Assembly: GCA_031270585.1 (NCBI GenBank)
Contig: JAISXK010000105.1
Location: 1-9,348 of the forward strand
Origin: Clostridiales bacterium
Lineage (GTDB): Bacteria > Bacillota > Clostridia > Christensenellales > CAG-138
Length of the DNA: 9,348 nucleotides
Direction: 5' to 3'
Positions 1 through 5,651 of the stretch are shown here, piece by piece. Position 1 is the stretch's first letter, and each line of letters starts with the position of its first letter. The translations under genes and the position numbers were made by a program. The notes beneath the pieces are model-generated. The model was not told the origin of the DNA, did not search any database, and saw nothing but the letters and a program-made list of their open reading frames with translations.

Positions 1-976
1 CGCTTATACCCTTGCCCTGCAAATCGGGGTGTACCGCGATCAAAAAGAGATCCCGCGTATCATTTTTTCCCTTCAGCGCCTTTAAGATATGGTACCATCC
101 TATGGGGAAGAACCGCCCCCGCGTCTTTTGCTGCGCCAGCGATATGGAAGGCCCCGATACGCCGAACGCCACAACATCCTCCCGCTCGTTGAGCAGTATC
201 AAAGTGCTGCGCTCGTCGATCATGGGCAAAAACTCTTTTACGTATTTTTTTACCTGCGGGGGCGTCAGCGCCACCGTGCCATACAGGATGCGGTAGGTTT
301 CGTTATACAGCTCAAACACCTTTTCCACATAGGGCAACATATCCCTGCGCTTTTTCAGCGGCGCCGCGTGCAGTTTGGCGCGTTTTTCAATTGTCTCCAC
401 CAAACGCTCCAGCTTTTGCACGCGTTCGTCCTGTTTGGTCCTTTCAGGCAAAGTGACGCGAAACTCTATCCAGTCCACATCCTTTTCATACCCCATGCGC
501 TCCATATGCGCCGGGTAATACGCATAGTTGTAGTTCACAAAAAATTGGCTCACCCTATTAAAGCCTTCCACGAGCAGCCCTTCGCGATCCATATCCGAAA
601 AGCCCAGCGGCCCGTGCACGGATATGCAGCCCTTTTCGCGGGCATAACCTTCCACTGCGGCAAAAAGCGCGTCCACAACCTCGGCGTCGTCGATATAATC
701 CGCGTGCGAAAAGCGCATCTGGTTTTTACCCACCTTCTCGTTGGCGTGGGTGTTGTAAATGGCGGCGATGCGGCCCACGATTTTACGATCGCGGTACGCC
801 AAAAAGCATTTGGACTCGCAATATTCATGGGCCGGGTTTTTATCCTTGATGAAGTCGTTGATCTGGCTATTCAGCATATCCGGCACGAAATACGGGCTAT
901 CCTTATAAAGCCAATCCACAAAGCGCACAAATTTTTTAATATCCCTGCGCGTTTCTATTTCACGAATGGTTACCAT
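1..976 (-). CDS. GNAT-like N-acetyltransferase family protein (3' end outside window)
   Basis: The reading frame starts at ATG 976-974 behind AGGGGAG and stays open to the left edge, giving 325 residues without a stop. The N-terminal part has the pattern of a family of long GNAT-fold proteins: WLYKDSPYFVPDM at about residues 22-34, NPAHEY then FLAYRDRKIVGRIAAIYN at about 47-75, GPLGFSDMDREGLLVEGF at 122-139 and VNYNYAYY at 147-154. The last visible residues, VHPDLQGKGIS (315-325), are a typical GNAT motif A with the Q-x-x-G-x-G-like acetyl-CoA pyrophosphate loop (Q320, G321, G323). The family usually runs to roughly 370-390 residues, so about 50 are probably missing. The substrate is unknown; family members are mostly annotated only as N-acetyltransferase or hypothetical protein. 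It is monocistronic at its 5' side, with its own promoter. The frame and motifs are seen directly; the enzymatic role is inferred from the fold. Confidence 0.85.
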   Translation of the reverse strand, partial: MVTIREIETRRDIKKFVRFVDWLYKDSPYFVPDMLNSQINDFIKDKNPAHEYCESKCFLAYRDRKIVGRIAAIYNTHANEKVGKNQMRFSHADYIDDAEVVDALFAAVEGYAREKGCISVHGPLGFSDMDREGLLVEGFNRVSQFFVNYNYAYYPAHMERMGYEKDVDWIEFRVTLPERTKQDERVQKLERLVETIEKRAKLHAAPLKKRRDMLPYVEKVFELYNETYRILYGTVALTPPQVKKYVKEFLPMIDERSTLILLNEREDVVAFGVSGPSISLAQQKTRGRFFPIGWYHILKALKGKNDTRDLFLIAVHPDLQGKGIS

Positions 977-1027
977 ATTCTCCCCTCATACCGTATTATC
1001 CGGAACGGTATTCCGCATGCCGCTTTC

Positions 1028-1056
1028 ATTATAACAGCAGCGCCGCAATGCGGCAA
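1028..1056 (-). promoter_or_regulatory. Extended −10 sigma-A type promoter of the GNAT-like gene
   Basis: On the minus strand the −10 hexamer is TATAAT (1033 to 1028), a perfect consensus match, preceded by TGT as an extended −10. Exactly 17 bases upstream is TTGCCG (1056 to 1051), four of six matches to TTGACA. Transcription would begin near 1021, giving a leader of about 45 bases before ATG 976. The perfect 13-base palindrome GCCGCAATGCGGC (1042-1054) sits in the spacer and overlaps the −35, which is where a repressor operator is often found. Nothing shows that a protein binds there. Confidence 0.7.
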
Positions 1057-1070
1057 CCCGAGAGAACGAA

Positions 1071-1101
1071 CCCGGTTGCGCCCGTGTTGCGCCCGGTTGC
1101 G
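1071..1101. repeat. Three phased copies of a 10-11 bp element upstream of the GNAT-like promoter
   Basis: Read on the plus strand, CCCGGTTGCG (1071-1080), CCCGTGTTGCG (1081-1091) and CCCGGTTGCG (1092-1101) follow one another directly. A fourth copy of the GGTTGC core lies inverted at 1053-1058 and overlaps the −35 of the minus-strand promoter. The unit length is about one helical turn, so proteins bound to each unit would lie on the same DNA face. A regulator-binding array is one reading; simple slippage in a GC-rich intergenic stretch is the other. Confidence 0.5.
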
Positions 1102-1172
1102 CGAAGTATAATTTGTATATGATTTGTGCATAATCGTATGGAAGTTTCCCCTTCTAAAGATTCGCCGTGCCC

Positions 1173-1197
1173 AAAAAGGCGCCACCTGCGCCTTTTT
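1173..1197 (-). terminator. Rho-independent terminator of the zinc-ribbon gene
   Basis: AAAAAGGCGC (1173-1182) and GCGCCTTTTT (1188-1197) form a perfect 10-bp stem with a 5-base loop. On the minus strand the 3' arm ends in TTTTT, and the hairpin begins 61 bases after the stop codon at 1259. The A/T part is symmetrical, so it could also act in the other direction, although no plus-strand gene ends here. It separates the zinc-ribbon gene from the downstream GNAT-like gene, which has its own promoter. Confidence 0.8.
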
Positions 1198-1258
1198 AGG
1201 GCTCGGTCGGATCGTCGGATAGCCATGGCGCCATAGCTTCTTTTAAATAAGCCATGCG

Positions 1259-1819
1259 CTACATGTAGTAATCAAAATACCCGCCAAACTCTTCAAGGTA
1301 GGGCCACGCGAAGCTTACCACCAGAATGACGATAGCAACGCAAATGGCGACGCCGATGGCGGTTTCAAGCAGCCTTGCGCGGGCGAAGTTGCGCAGGTTT
1401 CGGCTTTGGCAACCCCCGCACGCCCACACGATCAGTATGACGAGGTTCACAACGGGTATCCACGAAAGCAGCAAAGCGCCCAGGAATTTGCCCGTGCCGA
1501 CAACGGCGTACTCGCTGTCTTTGGAAGGGGGCGTATCGCCGTGCTGCCGGTAGGGTTGCTGCTTGTCGCTCTGCTGCCGGTAGCTTTGCTGTTGAGATTG
1601 CTCCGCGCCGTATTGCCCCGCCGCCGGCGCCGCAGACGCATAGCCGCCATATTGGTTTTGGGATTGGTGTGCTTGCGCGGGTTGCTTGGTGGGCGGGTCT
1701 AAATACTCGGTTGAAACGTCGGGCTTATGCGCGTCGTTCTCTACGGCGGCGCCGCAGCTTGTGCAAAACGCCGCGTCATCCGGCGCCTGCGCGCCGCAGC
1801 TCGTGCAATAAGTCGCCAT
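1259..1819 (-). CDS. Zinc-ribbon, Gln-rich membrane protein of unknown function
   Basis: This 186-residue protein starts at ATG 1819-1817 behind GGAGGTG (1830-1824). An N-terminal zinc ribbon has two CxxC knuckles (C5/C8 and C19/C22). A polar linker rich in Gln, Ser, Tyr and Pro follows (about residues 30-104), with the short repeat QQSYRQ / QQPYRQ at 77-91. Two hydrophobic helices lie at about 110-134 and 151-172, joined by a short basic stretch with NLRNFARARLL that resembles the helix-helix connector of many Firmicute zinc-ribbon membrane proteins. The tail is acidic and aromatic. There is no signal peptide, so the ribbon is probably cytoplasmic, on a two-helix hairpin anchor. Two extra cysteines (C134, C137) lie at the end of the first helix. 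Such proteins are widespread in Clostridia without a defined role, and I assign none. Confidence 0.85.
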   Translation of the reverse strand: MATYCTSCGAQAPDDAAFCTSCGAAVENDAHKPDVSTEYLDPPTKQPAQAHQSQNQYGGYASAAPAAGQYGAEQSQQQSYRQQSDKQQPYRQHGDTPPSKDSEYAVVGTGKFLGALLLSWIPVVNLVILIVWACGGCQSRNLRNFARARLLETAIGVAICVAIVILVVSFAWPYLEEFGGYFDYYM

Positions 1820-1881
1820 ATGACACCTCCAAATTTAACTGTGATGAGATAAGAAAAATGCCGCTTTTTGTCTTCTTCGAT

Positions 1882-1910
1882 AGTATACCAACGCGCATGT
1901 GTGAATGCAA
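1882..1910 (-). promoter_or_regulatory. Extended −10 promoter of the zinc-ribbon gene
   Basis: On the minus strand TATACT (1887 to 1882) is preceded by TGG, an extended −10, and by a 17-base spacer to TTGCAT (1910 to 1905). The −10 matches five of six consensus bases and the −35 three of six. An A/T-rich stretch lies just upstream (1911-1920). Transcription would start near 1875, about 56 bases before ATG 1819. Confidence 0.6.
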
Positions 1911-1919
1911 TAAATAAAT

Positions 1920-1986
1920 GCTTGCGATATAAACGCAAAACGCTTGCGGCGTCCATGCGTATAAATGCGTAACATGAAATATGCGT
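1920..1986. repeat. Short repeats in the divergent intergenic region
   Basis: The 201-base space between the zinc-ribbon gene and the antiporter gene holds GCTTGCG at 1920-1926 and 1942-1948 (22 bases apart). It also holds ATGCGT at 1955-1960, 1965-1970 and 1981-1986. CGCAA (1934-1938) and TTGCG (1944-1948) can pair across 5 bases. These could be operator sites for the plus-strand transporter unit. I see no convincing −35/−10 pair for that unit here; TATAAA at 1928-1933 and 1960-1965 are possible −10 elements without good −35 partners. Confidence 0.35.
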
Positions 1987-2020
1987 CCTCGCCATATGAT
2001 AAACGGGAGGATGAGCATAT

Positions 2021-2950
2021 ATGGATTTGTTGCCAAGTCTGGGCCTGCTGTGCATGGGACTCATACTTCTGGTAAAGGGCGCGGATGCGTTTATAGACGG
2101 CGCGCTTTGGTTTGCCCGCCGGTTTCGCATACCGGAATATGTGATAGGCGCCACCATCGTCAGCATAGGTACTACCCTGCCGGAAACCATCGTATCCGCC
2201 ACCGCTGCGGCGCATAGCGCAAACGGTATTGCGTATGGCAACGCCATCGGCTCCATCATATGCAACACGGGGCTGATCGTGGGGCTTGTGTTGCTGTTCA
2301 CGCCCCCCCCGGTGGAAAAGCGGCCTTTTACGCGCGGCGCCTTGCTGTTTTTTATAGCGGCGGGTATATACATCGTGTCGGCGGCGGTGTTTTGGGGCAT
2401 CCCGCGGTTTGTGGGCGTGGTATTGCTGGGGCTGTTTGTGTTATATGTGGTTATTACACTAAAGTGCGGCAAACAGGATAGCAACCGCCCGCAAAGGGAA
2501 GCGGGCAAGGCTGCGCCCCGGATACTAAGCATATTGGTAAGCGCGGCTTTGCTCTATTACGGCTCGCGCCTGATGGTGGAAAACGCTGAAAAAATCGCCT
2601 TTGCCCTGGCCGTTCCTGAAGAAGTGATAGCGCTTAGCGTGGTGGCGCTGGGCACGTCGCTGCCCGAGCTTGTAACGGCCATACTTGCCATCAGGCGCGG
2701 GCATGGCGCGTTATCGGTGGGCAATGTGCTGGGCGCGAATTTTTTTAATCTGGTATGGGTTTCGGGCATTGCCACCTTGATAGACCCCCTTGTGGTGGAC
2801 GCTCTCGCCATTCGCACGGATCTTATCATCATGCTGCTGGTGACACTGGTTTTTACGCTGCCCATATTGGCGCGCGGCAAGGGCTCGCGCGTGCAGGGTG
2901 TGGCGTTGCTTGCGGTATATGGCGGCTACGTCGCGGCGCTGTATCATTAG
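2021..2950 (+). CDS. CaCA-family cation antiporter (Ca2+/Na+ or Ca2+/H+ exchanger, YrbG-like)
   Basis: This 309-residue integral membrane protein exchanges a divalent cation, typically Ca2+, for Na+ or H+. Both diagnostic alpha repeats are present. Alpha-1 has GTTLPE (50-55), then GNAIGS (73-78) and N82. Alpha-2 has GTSLPE (211-216), then GNVLGAN (234-240) and N243. E55 and E216 match the paired glutamates that bind Ca2+ in NCX_Mj, and N82 and N243 fall at the same 27-residue spacing as its N81 and D240. About ten hydrophobic segments form two inverted halves, joined by a charged loop at about 148-166. Length is normal for prokaryotic members (about 300-350). The start is ATG 2021 behind GGGAGG (2005-2010), a somewhat long spacing of 10. 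It probably heads a two-gene operon with the MntP-like gene 61 bases downstream. Ion preference cannot be read from the sequence; Mn2+ or another cation is possible. Confidence 0.9.
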   Translation: MDLLPSLGLLCMGLILLVKGADAFIDGALWFARRFRIPEYVIGATIVSIGTTLPETIVSATAAAHSANGIAYGNAIGSIICNTGLIVGLVLLFTPPPVEKRPFTRGALLFFIAAGIYIVSAAVFWGIPRFVGVVLLGLFVLYVVITLKCGKQDSNRPQREAGKAAPRILSILVSAALLYYGSRLMVENAEKIAFALAVPEEVIALSVVALGTSLPELVTAILAIRRGHGALSVGNVLGANFFNLVWVSGIATLIDPLVVDALAIRTDLIIMLLVTLVFTLPILARGKGSRVQGVALLAVYGGYVAALYH

Positions 2951-2972
2951 GCGCGTAAAAATAACGACGCCG

Positions 2973-3016
2973 CTCACCCCCCGCCCGCTATTTACATAGT
3001 ATGGGTGGGATGTGAG
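2973..3016 (+). promoter_or_regulatory. Imperfect hairpin enclosing the start of the MntP-like gene
   Basis: CTCAC (2973-2977) pairs with GTGAG (3012-3016). After a 2x2 internal loop, CCCGCCCG (2980-2987) pairs with TGGGTGGG (3002-3009), using two G-U wobbles. CTAT (2988-2991) pairs with ATAG (2996-2999) over a TTAC tetraloop, with a 2-base bulge at 3000-3001. That makes 17 pairs. The GTG start codon and the only G-rich candidate ribosome-binding stretch lie in the 3' arm. No T-run follows, so it is not a normal terminator. It could reduce initiation unless opened by ribosomes, a ligand or a protein. The pairing is seen directly; the function is inferred. Confidence 0.45.
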
Positions 3017-3563
3017 TACAGGTGAGAATATATTTTCCATACTGCTGATAGCGCTTGCCACAAACCTTGATAATTTATGCGCGGCGGTGGCGCTGGGCAT
3101 ACGGCAAAAGCGCATACCGCCGGCGGCAAACCTTGCCATCGCGCTGATATCGGGCATCGTGGCGCTGATCGCGTCTGCGGCGGCTTCCTTTTTACTGCAT
3201 TATATTTCGGTTGCCGGCATATTGGGCGGCGTGCTGATCGCTACCATGGGCGTTTGGACGGTAGCGTCCGCCTTTAAACGGCATGTGGAAGAAAACGTGC
3301 AATGCGAGCGCCTGGGCGCAAAGCAAACCATACTGCTGGGCTGCGCGCTCGCGATTAACTGTCTGCCCGTGGCGTTTGGCGCGGGTGCGGCGGGGCTTTC
3401 CTGTGGGCTTACCGGCCTGTTTATAGCGGCGTTCAGCTTTCTTTGTATGGAACTGGGCGCGCTGTGGGGCGGCAGGTTGGGGCGCAACCTAAAACCCGTA
3501 TGCGTCAACGTGCTATCGGGCGGATTATTGATCATATTGGGCGTTTTGCAGATATTCTTTTAA
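3012..3563 (+). CDS. MntP/YtaF-like divalent cation efflux membrane protein
   Basis: This 183-residue membrane protein has about six hydrophobic helices in two related halves, as in the MntP manganese exporter and the sporulation protein YtaF. The first half has ATNLDNLCAAVALGIRQKRIP (residues 15-35), with D20 at the place of the conserved helix-1 aspartate and the RIP pattern seen in YtaF-like proteins. The second half has ALAINCLPVAFGAGAAGL (112-129), where the matching acidic residue is absent. A charged loop with C98 lies between the halves (about 89-104). The start is GTG 3012: an in-frame TAG at 2997-2999 limits it upstream and no in-frame ATG gives a full first helix. The ribosome-binding site is poor (GGGTGGG, spacing 2) and buried in a hairpin, so coupling to the antiporter gene is possible. 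Mn2+ export is the family function for MntP; for this subgroup it is inferred only. Confidence 0.8.
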   Translation: MSTGENIFSILLIALATNLDNLCAAVALGIRQKRIPPAANLAIALISGIVALIASAAASFLLHYISVAGILGGVLIATMGVWTVASAFKRHVEENVQCERLGAKQTILLGCALAINCLPVAFGAGAAGLSCGLTGLFIAAFSFLCMELGALWGGRLGRNLKPVCVNVLSGGLLIILGVLQIFF

Positions 3564-3603
3564 ATAAGCGCGGCGTCTTACTTATAAAACCCATGCCAAA
3601 GCT

Positions 3604-3628
3604 TCAAAAGGGTAGTTCTTTTGATTTT
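3604..3628 (+). terminator. Weak candidate terminator between the convergent operons
   Basis: TCAAAAG (3604-3610) and CTTTTGA (3618-3624) form a 7-bp stem with a 7-base loop, followed by TTTT (3625-3628). It lies 40 bases after the MntP-like stop and 11 bases beyond the D-subunit stop on the other strand. The stem has only two G-C pairs, so it would be a weak terminator; on the minus strand no clear T-run follows. It is the best candidate in the 72-base convergent gap. Confidence 0.35.
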
Positions 3629-3635
3629 CGCGTTG

Positions 3636-4268
3636 TCAATTCCCTTTCTTCGCCAACATATCCTTGGTTTTCATAAGGCGGGTCAGGTTGCCGCGTTCGT
3701 TTTCATCCAGCTTCATTTTTATCTGGCGGATGCCCTCGATAAACTGCGGTATCATCACGTATTCCAGCGCGTTTACGCGGCGGCGCGTCTTTTCTATCTC
3801 GTCGGCAAGCCGGTTGCAGGTTTTTTCCACCTGCGCCAGTTCCAGCAGCATGGGCAATATCTCGCCCAGCGCGCGCACGGCGCCGTCAAGCTCTGCGGAT
3901 GTGGTGGCAAACCCATAAGGGTATTGAAACTCCCCGCTCTCTTCAATGGTGAGCCTGGGCACCTGTATGCTCAGCACATGCTCCATGCCAATAGCCACCT
4001 GCGCCGCGCGGGCGGGATACATCAGCGCCTCTTCAATGGCCTCGCCGCCCATGCTGGCGCGCGCCAGCACAAAGGCTTTTAGCGCCTCGCCCAGTTTCCT
4101 CTCCATCTCTTCGCGCAACTCTCTGTTGCGGCGCACATACACGATAAACCGCCGCACAAGCTCGTCGCGCTTATCCTTCATCATTTTATGCCCGCGCACC
4201 GCCACCGCCTTGCGTTTCTTCAGGTTGGTAAGCTCCATGCGCGTGGGTTTGAACTCCATCGCCGCCAA
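3636..4268 (-). CDS. ntpD / atpD: V/A-type ATPase subunit D (central rotor shaft)
   Basis: Subunit D is the long antiparallel coiled-coil axle that turns inside the A3B3 head. The 210-residue sequence has the family signature at both ends: PTRMELTNLKKRKAVAVRGHKMMKDKRDELVRRF at about 8-41, and VEKTCNRLADEIEKTRRRVNALEYVMIPQ at about 147-175, followed by IKMKLDENERGNLTRLMKTKD. A length near 210 is normal. The start is chosen as TTG 4268-4266 because GAGGAGGG (4276-4283) lies 7 bases upstream; ATG 4259 is an alternative that removes three residues but puts the ribosome-binding site about 17 bases away. Either start keeps the conserved N-terminus. The gap to the B stop codon is only 3 bases, so the site lies inside the B gene end and expression is probably coupled. 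It is the last gene of the visible operon. Confidence 0.95.
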   Translation of the reverse strand: MAAMEFKPTRMELTNLKKRKAVAVRGHKMMKDKRDELVRRFIVYVRRNRELREEMERKLGEALKAFVLARASMGGEAIEEALMYPARAAQVAIGMEHVLSIQVPRLTIEESGEFQYPYGFATTSAELDGAVRALGEILPMLLELAQVEKTCNRLADEIEKTRRRVNALEYVMIPQFIEGIRQIKMKLDENERGNLTRLMKTKDMLAKKGN

Positions 4269-4271
4269 TCG

Positions 4272-5651
4272 TTATCCCTCCTCTTGGGGGAGATATTTTT
4301 CTATATACGCGTCGCGTATACGCTTGAGCTCGGAACTGGGCAGTATGGCTAAAAGCTTCCAGCCTAGGTCGAGCGTTTCTTCAATGCTGCGGTTCGTGTA
4401 ATATCCCTGCGAAACATATTCCGTCTCAAACGCGTCTGAAAATTTCGCGTACAGCTTGTCGGTATCCGAAAGCGCCGCGTCGCCCAGTATCACGGCAAGC
4501 TCTTTGGCGTCCTTGCCGCGCGAGTACGCCGAAAACAGCTGGTTCATGGTGTCGGCGTGGTCTTCGCGGGTCTTACCCTTGCCAATGCCCTTATCCTTCA
4601 AACGCGAAAGCGATGGCAGCACATTGATGGGCGGCGTAAGCGCCCTGCGGTGCAACTCGCGGGATAGTATGATCTGCCCCTCCGTGATATAGCCCGTCAA
4701 ATCGGGTATGGGATGGGTGATATCATCCTCCGGCATGGAAAGTATGGGTATCATGGTGATGGAACCGGGATTGCCTTTGATACGGCCCGCGCGCTCATAC
4801 ATGGTTGCAAGGTCGGTATACAGATAACCCGGGTAACCGCGGCGGCCCGGCACCTCTTTGCGGGCTGCCGACACCTCGCGCAGCGCCTCGGCGTAGTTGG
4901 TGATATCCGTAATGATGACCAACACATGCATGCCCAACTCATACGCCAGGTATTCCGCAGCGGTGATGGCCATGCGCGGCGTGGATATACGCTCGATAGC
5001 GGGGTCGTTCGCCAGGTTGATAAACGTTACGGTTCTGTCGATGGCGCCCGTATGCCGAAAATCGGTTGTAAAAAAATCCGCCTCTTCAAACGTGATGCCC
5101 ACAGCCGCGAACACCACGGCGAAGTTTTCATCCGTACCCAGCACGCGCGCCTGCCTGGCGATCTGCGCGGCCAGATTTGCGTGCGGCAGGCCGGATCCCG
5201 AGAACACCGGCAGTTTTTGCCCGCGCACCAAAGTATTCAGCCCGTCTATGGCGGATACCCCCGTCTGAATAAACTCCGACGGATAGTCGCGCGCGGTAGG
5301 GTTCATGGGCGCGCCGTTGATATCGAGACGCTTTTCGGGTATCAGCGCGGAACCGCCGTCCATAGGGTTGCCCATACCGTCAAACACCCTGCCCAGCATA
5401 TCCGGCGCCACCGCAAGCTCAATAGAGCGGCCCAAAAACCGCGCCTTGCTGTCGCTTATGCATAGCCCCTGCGAACCTTCAAACAGCTGCAAAAGCGCGC
5501 GGTCGCCTTCCACCTCCAGCACCTTCCCGCGGCGCACCTCGCCGTTGCCCTGGCGAATTTCCACCAGCTCGTCGTATTTCACGCCCTCCACTTCGTTTAC
5601 CAGCATAAGCGGGCCGACAACCTCGCGGATGGTACGGTACTCCTTACGCAT
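4272..5651 (-). CDS. ntpB / atpB: V/A-type ATPase subunit B (non-catalytic head subunit)
   Basis: Subunit B alternates with A in the A3B3 ring and completes the nucleotide sites. The protein is 459 residues, the usual size. It begins MRKEYRTIREVVGPLMLV, an N-terminal beta-barrel sequence. The P-loop position holds FSGSGLPHA (about 150-158), the degenerate loop normal for B, with no GKT. ITDITNYAEALREVSAARKE lies at about 247-266 and VPGRRGYPGYLYTDLATMYERAGRI at about 267-291. The arginine finger is R350 in LPSLSRLKD, the same number as in the Enterococcus hirae enzyme. The ATG at 5651 was chosen because the frame upstream of it is not B-like and lies inside the A gene; GGAAGGGAG (5668-5660) is 8 bases away. 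Start and A stop overlap in ATGCGTAA (8 bases), which suggests translational coupling and similar output of the two subunits. Confidence 0.97.
   Translation of the reverse strand: MRKEYRTIREVVGPLMLVNEVEGVKYDELVEIRQGNGEVRRGKVLEVEGDRALLQLFEGSQGLCISDSKARFLGRSIELAVAPDMLGRVFDGMGNPMDGGSALIPEKRLDINGAPMNPTARDYPSEFIQTGVSAIDGLNTLVRGQKLPVFSGSGLPHANLAAQIARQARVLGTDENFAVVFAAVGITFEEADFFTTDFRHTGAIDRTVTFINLANDPAIERISTPRMAITAAEYLAYELGMHVLVIITDITNYAEALREVSAARKEVPGRRGYPGYLYTDLATMYERAGRIKGNPGSITMIPILSMPEDDITHPIPDLTGYITEGQIILSRELHRRALTPPINVLPSLSRLKDKGIGKGKTREDHADTMNQLFSAYSRGKDAKELAVILGDAALSDTDKLYAKFSDAFETEYVSQGYYTNRSIEETLDLGWKLLAILPSSELKRIRDAYIEKYLPQEEG
4276..4283 (-). promoter_or_regulatory. Ribosome-binding site that selects the TTG start of subunit D
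   Basis: GAGGAGGG is a strong Shine-Dalgarno sequence lying inside the last codons of the B-subunit gene. It is 7 bases from TTG 4268 and too far from ATG 4259 for normal initiation. This supports a non-ATG start for the D gene. Confidence 0.6.

Noticed and set aside
89..1111. A 340-residue plus-strand open frame
   Set aside because: It lies antisense to the GNAT-like gene, lacks recognisable motifs and a ribosome-binding site, and is rich in His/Arg/Leu in the way antisense frames of GC-rich genes are. The minus-strand frame has clear family motifs.
1105..1133. A second minus-strand promoter for the GNAT-like gene (TATACT with TTATGC at 17 bases)
   Set aside because: The −35 matches only two of six consensus bases, and the promoter at 1028-1056 is much better and closer to the gene.
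1920..2020. A yybP-ykoY manganese riboswitch before the transporter genes
   Set aside because: Such riboswitches often precede MntP and other cation-transport genes, but neither the leader of the antiporter gene nor the 61-base gap before the MntP-like gene shows its conserved loops, and the gap is too short.
1741..2532. A 263-residue minus-strand frame covering the divergent promoter region
   Set aside because: It overlaps the antiporter gene, the promoter region and part of the zinc-ribbon gene in another frame, and its sequence resembles no protein family.
3001..3015. Four-codon leader frame ATG-GGT-GGG-ATG-TGA overlapping the GTG start of the MntP-like gene
   Set aside because: It could in principle support termination-reinitiation, but it has no ribosome-binding site and is short enough to be chance.
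4713..5465. A 250-residue plus-strand open frame
   Set aside because: It is fully antisense to the ATPase B gene, whose protein is conserved throughout; the plus frame is a by-product.
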